Shown one piece after another: positions 26,290 through 38,586 of a stretch of 64,000 nucleotides of DNA (its first letter is position 1; each line of letters opens with the position of its first letter). This stretch comes from VFMC01 sp046331225 (GTDB lineage: Bacteria; Actinomycetota; Acidimicrobiia; Acidimicrobiales; Ilumatobacteraceae), in the NCBI GenBank assembly GCA_046331225.1, contig JAXLRF010000009.1, positions 272,709 to 336,708 on the forward strand, in the 5' to 3' direction. The translations under genes and the position numbers were made by a program. Under the pieces are notes generated by a model. The model made no database searches. It was not told the DNA's origin and was given only the letters and a program-made list of their open reading frames with translations.

Positions 26290-27135
26290 ATGTCCGATCA
26301 GCTCGCAGGCCGCGTCCACATCTCGATCTCGCACGGCGTCGCCGACGTCAAGATGATCCGTGCCGACAAGCGCAACGCGCTCGACGGTGCCATGTTCTCC
26401 GCCCTCGCCGAGGCCGGCGAGCGGCTCAAGTCCGAGCCCGGCGTGCGTGTGGTCGTGCTGAGCGGCGAGGGTTCGTCGTTCTGCGCCGGCCTCGACTTCT
26501 CGAGCTTCACCGCGATGGCCGGTGGCGGCGGTGGCAACGGCGCCGGCAATGGCGGTGGCGGAGAAAGCGACGGCAACCCGGGTTCGATGGCGCCCGGCCG
26601 CATCACCCACCTCGGCCAGCAGGTGTGCTGGGTGTGGCAGGAGTTGCCGGTGCCCGTGATCGCCGCGGTGCACGGTCACGCCCTCGGCGGCGGCATCCAG
26701 ATCGCCCTCGGCGCCGACATCCGCATCGTCCACCCCGACACGCAGCTGAGCGTGCGCGAGGTGCACTGGGGCCTGGTGCCCGACATGACCGGCACGCTGA
26801 TGCTGTCGCAACTGGTGCGCGCCGACATCGCGAAGGAGCTCGTCTTCACGGCCCGGGTGTTCGACGGCCGCGAGGCGCACGCGATCGGTCTCGCCACCAA
26901 GCTGTCCGACACGCCCTACGACGACGCGATGGCGATGGCCCGCGAGATCGCCGGTCGCAGCCCCGACGCCGTGCGTGGCGCGAAGCAGCTCATCAACGGC
27001 CTGCTGCACGAGAAGGCCGAGTCGCAGTTCGCCGCCGAGCGCCGCATCATCGGGTCGCTGATCGGCAAGCCCAACCAGATCGAGGCCGTGATGTCGAACT
27101 TCGAGAAGCGCGACGCGAAGTTCGTCGACGCATGA
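26290..27135 (+). CDS. Enoyl-CoA hydratase/isomerase (crotonase) family protein
   Basis: A 281-residue crotonase. The oxyanion-hole motifs are present: SFCAGLDFSSF in the N-terminal half and HGHALGGGIQIALGADIRI in the second. The catalytic Glu position appears in SVREVHWGLVPDM. Between them lies an insertion of about 25 residues dominated by Gly and Asn (about 77-101), not usual in the family and probably a surface loop. Likely cytoplasmic and acting on an acyl-CoA in fatty-acid or side-chain breakdown. The stop overlaps the next start (ATGA), so it heads a four-gene operon. Confidence 0.9.
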   Translation: MSDQLAGRVHISISHGVADVKMIRADKRNALDGAMFSALAEAGERLKSEPGVRVVVLSGEGSSFCAGLDFSSFTAMAGGGGGNGAGNGGGGESDGNPGSMAPGRITHLGQQVCWVWQELPVPVIAAVHGHALGGGIQIALGADIRIVHPDTQLSVREVHWGLVPDMTGTLMLSQLVRADIAKELVFTARVFDGREAHAIGLATKLSDTPYDDAMAMAREIAGRSPDAVRGAKQLINGLLHEKAESQFAAERRIIGSLIGKPNQIEAVMSNFEKRDAKFVDA

Positions 27136-27587
27136 GCGACGACTCCGGACTCGACGGCGAGTACGTGCCGAGCGCGCTCGACTGGGTGCGCGAGCAGGTC
27201 GAGCGCTACGAGGCGAGCGGCGGTACCGAGGCCAACACCCTCCGCGACACCGGCATCCCGGTGGTGATCGTCACGATGAAGGGTGCCCGCAGCGGCAACG
27301 TCCGCAAGATCGCCCTGATGCGCGTCGAGCACGAGGGCGAGTACGCGTTCGTGGCGTCGTACGGCGGCGCGCCGAAGCACCCCGTCTGGTACCACAACCT
27401 GATGGCCGCGCCCGACGACGTGTGGTTGCAGGACGGGCCCGCGCCGTTCCGTGTGCGGGTGCGCGAGGTCACCGGTGACGAACGCGCCGTCTGGTGGGAC
27501 CGGTCGGTCGCCGTGTTCCCCAACTACGCCGAGTACCAGCAGAAGACCGACCGCACGATCCCCGTCCTGGTCGCGTCGCCGGTCTGA
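27132..27587 (+). CDS. F420-type deazaflavin-dependent nitroreductase family protein (Ddn-like)
   Basis: A 151-residue split-barrel protein of the Ddn family. VVIVTMKGARSGNVRKIALM and HPVWYHNLMAAPD are the F420-binding signatures, and the end (FPNYAEYQQKTDRTIPV) is typical. These enzymes use reduced coenzyme F420 for one- or two-electron reductions in actinobacteria. It is translationally coupled to the crotonase gene by a 4-nt ATGA overlap. With the LLM oxidoreductase at 61434 it implies that the organism makes F420, although no F420 biosynthesis genes are in the window. Confidence 0.9.
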   Translation: MSDDSGLDGEYVPSALDWVREQVERYEASGGTEANTLRDTGIPVVIVTMKGARSGNVRKIALMRVEHEGEYAFVASYGGAPKHPVWYHNLMAAPDDVWLQDGPAPFRVRVREVTGDERAVWWDRSVAVFPNYAEYQQKTDRTIPVLVASPV

Positions 27588-27597
27588 GGCGATCGGC

Positions 27598-28149
27598 GTG
27601 GCACGCACCACCCCGGTCGTGGCGCTGCTGCGGGGCGTCAACGTCGGCGGTCACCAGCTCTCGATGGCCGCGCTGCGCACCCACCTCGAGCAGGCGGGCT
27701 GCAGCGACGTCGCCACCTACATCCAGAGTGGCAACGTGGTGCTCACACCGCCGAAGGTGCGCGGCTCGCTCGACGCCTGGCTGAGTGAACGCATCGGCGA
27801 ACTCGCCGGCTTCGCCGTCCCGACCGTCACGCGCACCCGTGCCGAGTTCGACGCCGTGGTCGACGGCAACCCGTACCCCACCGCCGAGGGGAAGACCCTG
27901 CACGTGATCTTCTACGGCGAACCGTTGCCGGCAGCGGTGATCGAGGGGATCGACCTCGCCGCGATGGCGCCCGAGGAGTGTTCGCTCGCCGGCCGCGAGC
28001 TGTATCTGCACTTGCCGAACGGGATGGGCCGGGCGGTGTTGCCGGTGGCGGTCGACAAGGCCGGTCGCGCGGCGAAGGCACCGACCGGGACGGCACGCAA
28101 CTGGAACACCGTGCTGAAGCTGCAGGGGATGCTGCATGAACGCGGATGA
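27598..28149 (+). CDS. DUF1697 family protein
   Basis: A 183-residue protein with the DUF1697 hallmarks ALLRGVNVGGHQLSMAALR at the N-terminus, YIQSGNVVL, and the C-terminal TARNWNTVLKL. The family is common in bacteria, cytoplasmic, and of unknown function. The start is GTG 27598, ten bases after the previous stop, with a weak GAGG upstream. The following acetyltransferase gene begins inside its 3' end (14-nt overlap). Confidence 0.9.
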   Translation: MARTTPVVALLRGVNVGGHQLSMAALRTHLEQAGCSDVATYIQSGNVVLTPPKVRGSLDAWLSERIGELAGFAVPTVTRTRAEFDAVVDGNPYPTAEGKTLHVIFYGEPLPAAVIEGIDLAAMAPEECSLAGRELYLHLPNGMGRAVLPVAVDKAGRAAKAPTGTARNWNTVLKLQGMLHERG

Positions 28150-28606
28150 CGCGGTGTTCAGGGTGGTCGACGCCGGGGGAGCGGAGGCCGTCGATGCGAT
28201 GCGCACCTACTTCGCCGAGCTCGACGAACGGTTCGAGGGCGGGTTCGAGATCGGCACCGCGCTCGACGACGCCGTCGACGGGATGAACCCGCCGACGGGT
28301 CGGTTCGTGGTGGCCGATCTCGGTGGCCGGGTGGTGGCGTGCGGCGGGGTGACGCTGATCGACCCGTCGACTGCCGAGATCAAGCGGATGTGGGTCGACG
28401 CGTCGGTGCGCGGGATCGGCCTGGGGAGGCGGATGCTGTCGCGCCTCGAGCGCGACGCCGCCGACCTCGGCGCCACCCGCGTGCTGCTCGACACCAACCG
28501 GGTGCTCACCCAGGCGATCCGCATGTACACCGACGCCGGCTACCACCCGACCGACCGCTACAACGACAACCCCTACGCCCACCACTGGTTCACCAAACCC
28601 CTCTGA
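28136..28606 (+). CDS. GNAT family N-acetyltransferase
   Basis: A 156-residue single-domain acetyltransferase. The acetyl-CoA-binding signature is VRGIGLGRRMLSRLE, preceded by the beta strand IKRMWVDASV and followed by YTDAGYHPTDRYNDNPYAHHWFTK, a C-terminus common in small MarR-associated GNATs. It acetylates an unknown amine. It overlaps DUF1697 by 14 nt and is the last gene of the unit that starts at 26290. Confidence 0.9.
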   Translation: MNADDAVFRVVDAGGAEAVDAMRTYFAELDERFEGGFEIGTALDDAVDGMNPPTGRFVVADLGGRVVACGGVTLIDPSTAEIKRMWVDASVRGIGLGRRMLSRLERDAADLGATRVLLDTNRVLTQAIRMYTDAGYHPTDRYNDNPYAHHWFTKPL

Positions 28607-28677
28607 CCCAGCGGCCCTGCCACGCCGGGCCGGTCACTCGACGGGGTGGGTGGTGGTGACGCCACCCGGGCAATCGG

Positions 28678-28707
28678 TTGGCGGGGGGATGCACGGTTGC
28701 GTAACAT
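28678..28707 (+). promoter_or_regulatory. Candidate gltBD promoter
   Basis: TTGGCG (28678-28683) and TAACAT (28702-28707) are 18 nt apart. Transcription from near 28714 would leave a leader of about 80 nt before gltB, unlike the leaderless genes elsewhere in the window. Confidence 0.4.
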
Positions 28708-28754
28708 GCTCGACACCGTTCGAGCCAGCGTTGTCTCGTGCGCCACGCCAGCCC

Positions 28755-28771
28755 CGCCGGGCCTCCCGGCG
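28755..28771 (+). other. Hairpin in the gltB leader
   Basis: CGCCGGG, the triloop CCT, and CCCGGCG form a 7-bp hairpin 23 nt before the gltB start. It lies just ahead of the GGAG ribosome-binding site and could affect translation or end a short upstream RNA; no attenuator pairing with the ribosome-binding site was found. Confidence 0.35.
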
Positions 28772-28794
28772 CCGACTCTTGTGGAGCCGACAAC

Positions 28795-33334
<4,540 letters not shown>

Positions 33335-33342
<8 letters not shown>

Positions 33343-34786
33343 GACGACCGGATTCCTGAAGTGGGGTCGCCAGACGCCGACGCGTCGGCCCGTTCCCGTG
33401 CGGCTCAAGGACTGGAAGGAGGTGTACGAGGAGTTCCCCGCCGACACCCTGAAGCTGCAGGCCGGCCGCTGCATGGACTGCGGCATCCCGTTCTGCAACA
33501 ACGGCTGCCCGCTGGGCAACCTGATCCCCGACTGGAACGACCTCGTCTACCGCGAACACTGGCGCGACGCGATCGACCGGCTGCACGCCACCAACAACTT
33601 CCCCGAGTTCACCGGTCGGCTGTGCCCGGCGCCGTGCGAATCGGCCTGTGTGCTCGGCATCAACCAGGACCCGGTCGCGATCAAGCAGGTCGAGGTGGAG
33701 ATCATCGACCGGGCGTGGGACGAGGGCTGGGTGCTGCCGCAGCCGCCCACGGTGAAGACCGGCAAGCGGCTCGTGGTGATCGGCTCGGGCCCGGCGGGCC
33801 TGGCAGCCGCCCAGCAGCTCACCCGCGCCGGGCACGACGTGATCGTGCTCGAGCGTGCCGACCGCATCGGCGGGCTGCTGCGCTACGGCATCCCCGAGTT
33901 CAAGATGGAGAAGCGCCACGTCGACCGGCGTCTCGCGCAGATGGAGGCCGAAGGCACCGAGTTCCGTACCAACGCCACCGTCGGCGAGAACGTCGACATC
34001 GAGGTGCTGCTCGCGTCGTACGACGCGATCGTCCTCGCCGCCGGCGCCACCGCGTGGCGCGACCTGCCGGTGCCCGGCCGCGAGTTGCGCGGCATCCACC
34101 AGGCGATGGAGTACCTGCCGTTCGCGAACAAGGTGCAGCACGGCGACATGGAGCGCTCGCCGATCGACGTCGCCGGCAAGCACGTCGTGATCATCGGCGG
34201 TGGCGACACCGGCGCCGACTGCCTCGGCACGGCGCACCGCCAGGGTGCCGCCAGCGTCACCCAACTCGAGATCATGCCGCGCCCGCCCGAGACCCGGGCA
34301 CCGGGCAACCCGTGGCCGACGTTCGCGTTCACCTACAAGGTCACCTCGGCCCACGAGGAGGGCGGCGACCGCATCTACAGCGTCAACACCGAGCGCTTCG
34401 TCGACGACGGCAACGGCAACGTCCGTGCGCTGCTCATCCACGAGGTGCAGATGGTGAACGGGAAGTTCGAGAAGGTCGAGGGTTCCGACCGCGAGCTGCC
34501 GGCCGACTTCGTGTTCCTCGCCATGGGTTTCGTCGGCCCCGAGAAGGGCCACTGGCTCGAGCAGCTCGGCGTCGAGTTCGACGCACGCGGCAACGTCGCC
34601 CGCGGTGACGACTACCAGACCAACGTGCCCGGCGTGTTCGTCGCCGGTGACATGGGCCGCGGCCAGAGCCTGATCGTGTGGGCGATCGCCGAAGGCCGCT
34701 CGTGCGCCTCGCACGTCGACCGCTGGTTGATGGGCGACAGCTCGCTGCCCGCGCCGATCGCACCCACCGCGCGACCGCTCGTCTGA
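33335..34786 (+). CDS. gltD: Glutamate synthase, small (beta) subunit
   Basis: A 483-residue NADPH-dependent oxidoreductase that feeds electrons to GltB. N-terminal cysteines C46, C49, C54 and C58 (GRCMDCGIPFCNNGCPL) and a second set in LCPAPCESAC hold Fe-S clusters. The FAD-binding GSGPAGLAAAQQL follows, then the NADPH-binding IIGGGDTGADCLG and the C-terminal VFVAGDMGRGQSL. The GTG start lies within the end of gltB, so the two subunits are translationally coupled. All motifs are intact. Confidence 0.97.
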
Positions 34787-34815
34787 CGCGCGCTCACAAA
34801 CGGCACCCGAGCACG

Positions 34816-34821
34816 TAGCCT
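34816..34821 (+). promoter_or_regulatory. -10 element TAGCCT before LysM lipoprotein
   Basis: TAGCCT ends 8 nt before GTG 34830 in the 43-nt gap after gltD. It would give a leaderless or nearly leaderless mRNA independent of gltBD. Confidence 0.35.
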
Positions 34822-34829
34822 GGCCAGCC

Positions 34830-35486
34830 GTGAAGGGCACGATGTTCGTCGGCATGGGCCTCGTGGTGGCAGCAGCCTCGTTGGGGCTGGTGTCGTGCGG
34901 CAGCGACGACGCGCCGTCGGCCACGACGACCGTGCGCGTGGGCGCCACCAACTACGTGACGATCCCACCCGCGCCCAGCACGGTCGCGCCCGTCACCACC
35001 GCACAGGACGCACCGGGCTCGATCCTGCAGTTCCAGTCGGAGTACACGATCCAGGAGGGTGACTACCCCTCGACGGTCGCGAACAAGTTCAAGATCGACT
35101 TCAACGAGCTGATGACCCTGAACGGCTGGACGCTGCAGGAGAACGGCATCGTCCCCGAGTGGCCCGGGGTGGGTGCCGTCATCCTGATCCCCGCGGGTGC
35201 CACGGTGCCCGGTGAGCCGCCCGATCCGGGCCAGCCCACCACCACCATCCAGGGCAGCCCCGTCGCGCCCACCACGGCAGCGCCCGCCACCACCGAACCG
35301 CCGGCCACGACCACCACCGTCGAGCAGGCCGAGGCGTGTGGCACCTACACGGTGGCCGACGGCGACTACCCGGGCCTGGTGGCGCAGAAGCTCAACACCA
35401 CCGTCGCGAAGCTGGCCGCCGCGAACACCCAGACCAAGGGCTACAAGTCGTTCTACGTCGGCCTCGTCATCAACACGCCCTGCTGA
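34830..35486 (+). CDS. Lipoprotein with two LysM-like domains
   Basis: A 218-residue exported protein. The signal peptide ends in a lipobox (LGLVSC, lipidated C23). Two LysM-like modules follow, at about 70-128 (YTIQEGDYPSTVANKF) and about 168-218 (YTVADGDYPGLVAQKL), separated by a Thr/Pro-rich linker. LysM modules bind peptidoglycan glycan chains, so the protein probably bridges membrane and cell wall. Both modules have GDYP where GDTL is usual. The C-terminal residue is Cys, which may pair with the Cys that opens the second module. Confidence 0.85.
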   Translation: MKGTMFVGMGLVVAAASLGLVSCGSDDAPSATTTVRVGATNYVTIPPAPSTVAPVTTAQDAPGSILQFQSEYTIQEGDYPSTVANKFKIDFNELMTLNGWTLQENGIVPEWPGVGAVILIPAGATVPGEPPDPGQPTTTIQGSPVAPTTAAPATTEPPATTTTVEQAEACGTYTVADGDYPGLVAQKLNTTVAKLAAANTQTKGYKSFYVGLVINTPC

Positions 35487-35514
35487 TCCGGCCGGCGGCC
35501 GTCCCCAAGGGTCG

Positions 35515-35868
35515 TCAGAAGACGCGCGCGTACCAGAGGCGCGACACCACCGACATCGCCTGACGGTGCGTGTCGGGATCGACTCCGGCGGCCGTGAGCG
35601 ATGCGTCGAGGTGCCCGAGCACCGCCGCCACCTGCTCGTCGGTGATCTCGAGATCGCGGTGCGCCTCGGCCAGGTCGGCCAGCGGCTCACCGGCGGCACC
35701 GCCCAACGCCGTCGTCATCCACCGCACCTGCGCGGCGCGCAGGGCCGGCAACCGCCGCTCGTCGAAGTGGTGCAGCACACGCGGATCGGCCGCCAACCGC
35801 TCGTAGAAGTCGTCGACCACCGCGGTGATCGCCCGGGTGCCGCCCAGGCGATCGAACAGCGACCTCAC
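35515..35868 (-). CDS. Truncated hemoglobin (probably group I)
   Basis: A 117-residue 2-on-2 globin. It opens with SLFDRLGGTRAITAVVDDFYERL, contains RVLHHFD and MTTALGG, and has AEAHRDLEIT with the proximal histidine, all in the order of the trHbN/GlbN group. It would bind O2 or NO on haem and may detoxify NO. Its GTG start overlaps the stop of the upstream LuxR-type regulator by 4 nt, so the two are translationally coupled. That makes the globin a possible output or partner of that regulator. Confidence 0.85.
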   Translation of the reverse strand: MRSLFDRLGGTRAITAVVDDFYERLAADPRVLHHFDERRLPALRAAQVRWMTTALGGAAGEPLADLAEAHRDLEITDEQVAAVLGHLDASLTAAGVDPDTHRQAMSVVSRLWYARVF

Positions 35869-38474
35869 GACGGGCTTCCCAGCAGGCCGAGCGCGTCGAC
35901 CAGTTCGGTGCGCGACCGCACACCGAGCTTCGCGTACACACGGGCCAGATGGCTCTCGACGGTGCGCACACCGATGATCAGCTCGTCGGCCACCTCGCGG
36001 CTGGTGCGGCCCTCGGCGACCAGCTGTGCGATCTCGCGCTCGCGGCGGCTGAGCGAGATCTCGGGGGCCGCCTGCGTGAGCGTGGGCGTGGCGTGGGCGT
36101 CGATGCCGTCGCGCAGCTCTTGCGCCCGCCGGGCGAGCTGCGCCACGGCCCGGGCTTCGTCACCCCGGTCGCGCGCCGCCGTCCAGGCACCGGTCGCGCA
36201 CTCGGCTGCGTACGTGAAGTAGCCGCTGTCGGCGAGCACGTCGGCCACGGTACCCAAGCCGGCCGCGTCCCGCTCGGCGAAGCAGCGCACCGCCTCGACG
36301 AGTGCGGGCAGCAGCACGCCGTCGAGCACGGGCTGATCCGCCGACAGCTGCGCCCAGGCGAGCGGCGCACGATCGAGGCGCGCCACGTCGACCAGGAACC
36401 GCACCCGCGACGCAGTGCGGCCACGGGCGTGCGCGTCGGCGGCGTGCGCGAGCAACTCGGCCACCGCACCGTCGACGTCGCCGCGCATCGCGCGCAGCCA
36501 CGCCCGGCCGCGCAGCTCGAGATCGCCGTGTGCCCGAGCCTCGTGAGGCGGCAACATCGCCAGGCGCGCCAGCACGGCGTCGACGCCGGCACCGTCGGTG
36601 TCGAGCGCCCGCGCGAGCAGCAACCCGCCGAGCGCCCAACGGGTGCCGTGCACCGCCGCGGCCGATCCGGCCGCCAGCTCGGCCGCCCGCTCGAACCACT
36701 GCTCGGCAGCGCGTCGCTTGCCCTGGTCGAGGTCGGTCCAACCGATCGCGATCGCCCAGGCCACCTGGCCGTGGCGGTCGCGCGTGCGGCTGGTGTGCTC
36801 CCAACCGTCGAGCGCGAGCTCGGCCGCCTCGCGCACCCGGCCGGCCTCGACGAGCGCGAACGCGGCCGCGGCCCCGGTGATGGCGCCACCGAACACCGTG
36901 TGGAAGTCGAGTGCCGGATCGAGCCGGTCGAGTGCCTCGACCGGTCGGCCCGAGGTCGTGAGCGCGAGCAGATCGGTGGCGATGCCGGCGGGCAGCTTGG
37001 CCGCATCGGATCCTGGGGGCGCGAGCTCGAGCGCACGGGTCGGCTCGCCCGCCGACGCCCAGATCGCCGCCTTGGCCGCGTCGATGAGCGGGTTGCTCCC
37101 GCCCAGTTCGAACGACGCGTCGTCGAGCATCGCGATCGCCGGGGCCACCTCGCCGAACGCCCAGAAGCGCACGTTCGACTCGATCACCGCGCCGCGGAGC
37201 CGGTCGGCGGGCGAGGCGAGCGATCGGTCGATGCGCGAGTCGCCGATCAGCTCGATCGCACGGCCGTACTCGCCCTGCTCGATGAACGCCGACGCCACCC
37301 GGAGCGCGGCGCGCAGACCGTGCGGACCGTCGGCCACCTGGTCGAACCACGCGAGGCCGAGCCGCTCGGCCAGGTCGTGGTCATGGCGTGCGGCGGCGAT
37401 CCGGGTGGCGTCGGCCAGCAGCGCCGGATCGGCCGACGAACCGCCGTCGAGGCGCCACGTGGCGATGCGCAGCACGTCCTGTGGGCGCAACGGTGTGCGC
37501 CGCTCGAGCGCATCGGCGAGCTCGCGCAGCATCCGGCGGGCCGCGAGCCGGCCGACGGCCTTGCGGGCCGCGTCGGCGTACACGGGGTGCACGAAGCTCA
37601 CCATCAACGAGTCGTCGCGCTCGTCGGCCCACAGCAGGCGTGCGGTCTCGAGTTCGACCAGCGCGTCGGCGTCGACCAGTTGCTCGAGCAGCTCGATCTC
37701 GATCGGCCCACCGATGCCGACCAGTGCGACCGCGCGCTGGTGGGTCTCGCCGAGCGACGCCAGGCGGGCATCGACGAACTGGGTGAGCGTCGAGGGGGCG
37801 GGCAGTTGGCCGATCGCCTCGAACACGCCGCCCCGTTCGACGAGCGAACCGCCGGCCCGGGCCTCGAACAGCAACTCGCGCGCGAACAGTGGGTTGCCGA
37901 GAGTGCGCTCGTACAGCTGGCCGGCGACGTCGGCCGAGACCGGTGCACCGAGGGTGACGCGGGCGAACTCGCCCAGGTGCTCGGCGCCGAGCGGGTCGAC
38001 CGCGATGCGTGCCGCGAGGCCCTCTTTCATGAGGGCCGAGATCGCCTCGGGCGGCACCTCGCCGGTGCGCAGCGTGCCCACCACGAACGCCGTCAGGTCG
38101 CTGGCGAGCTGGTGCGCCAACGCGGCGGACGCCTCGTCGAGCAGGTGCGCGTCGTCGAGCCCGAGCAGCAGCGGCCGGTTGCCCGCCCGCTCTTGCAGCG
38201 CACGGCGGATCTGCACGAGGTCGCCCGCGTCGCCGGCGGGCCGGCCGGGCAGCAGTGATGCGAACGCGGCGAGGGGGATGTCGCCGAGCGCCCGCGAGCC
38301 GGTGATCGACACCGTGACGAACCCGGCCTCCTCCGCGTGGCGCAGCGTGGCGTTCAGCAGGTGCGACTTGCCCACACCGGCGTCGCCGACGAAGACCGCG
38401 CCGGCCAGATCGGGCCGTCGCAACGCCGCTCGGATGGCGGCGAACTCGGCTTGCCGCCCCACCAGTTCGTCCAC
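35865..38474 (-). CDS. Large LuxR-family regulator with AAA ATPase domain (LAL type)
   Basis: An 869-residue regulator. The N-terminal ATPase has a complete Walker A (GDAGVGKS, K36) and Walker B (LLLGLDDAHLLDE). A long alpha-helical tetratricopeptide-like middle follows (about 330-790), then a C-terminal LuxR helix-turn-helix (about 800-860, LSRREREIAQLVAEG ... TVESHLARVYAKLG). This is the MalT/LAL layout: ATP and an inducer promote multimerisation and activation. Start GTG 38474 follows CACACT by 7 nt and removes a spurious long extension. It is coupled to the truncated hemoglobin gene and follows a second LAL gene. Confidence 0.88.
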   Translation of the reverse strand: MDELVGRQAEFAAIRAALRRPDLAGAVFVGDAGVGKSHLLNATLRHAEEAGFVTVSITGSRALGDIPLAAFASLLPGRPAGDAGDLVQIRRALQERAGNRPLLLGLDDAHLLDEASAALAHQLASDLTAFVVGTLRTGEVPPEAISALMKEGLAARIAVDPLGAEHLGEFARVTLGAPVSADVAGQLYERTLGNPLFARELLFEARAGGSLVERGGVFEAIGQLPAPSTLTQFVDARLASLGETHQRAVALVGIGGPIEIELLEQLVDADALVELETARLLWADERDDSLMVSFVHPVYADAARKAVGRLAARRMLRELADALERRTPLRPQDVLRIATWRLDGGSSADPALLADATRIAAARHDHDLAERLGLAWFDQVADGPHGLRAALRVASAFIEQGEYGRAIELIGDSRIDRSLASPADRLRGAVIESNVRFWAFGEVAPAIAMLDDASFELGGSNPLIDAAKAAIWASAGEPTRALELAPPGSDAAKLPAGIATDLLALTTSGRPVEALDRLDPALDFHTVFGGAITGAAAAFALVEAGRVREAAELALDGWEHTSRTRDRHGQVAWAIAIGWTDLDQGKRRAAEQWFERAAELAAGSAAAVHGTRWALGGLLLARALDTDGAGVDAVLARLAMLPPHEARAHGDLELRGRAWLRAMRGDVDGAVAELLAHAADAHARGRTASRVRFLVDVARLDRAPLAWAQLSADQPVLDGVLLPALVEAVRCFAERDAAGLGTVADVLADSGYFTYAAECATGAWTAARDRGDEARAVAQLARRAQELRDGIDAHATPTLTQAAPEISLSRREREIAQLVAEGRTSREVADELIIGVRTVESHLARVYAKLGVRSRTELVDALGLLGSPS

Positions 38475-38481
38475 GACGGGC

Positions 38482-38487
38482 AGTGTG
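38482..38487 (-). promoter_or_regulatory. -10 element CACACT before LAL regulator
   Basis: CACACT (minus strand) ends 7 nt before GTG 38474, supporting that start and a promoter separate from the upstream LAL gene. Confidence 0.4.
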
Positions 38488-38586
38488 GCACACCAGGTGT
38501 GGGGCGATCTGTCCGCGAGCCGACAGAGATCGGCTCGGATCGCGGAAATCCACCGCGCACCGTGGCGGCGTCCCGCTCCGGACGGC

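Noticed and set aside
28755..28771. Glutamine or other known riboswitch before gltB
   Set aside because: Only one short hairpin is visible; none of the conserved junction sequences of known riboswitch classes could be seen.
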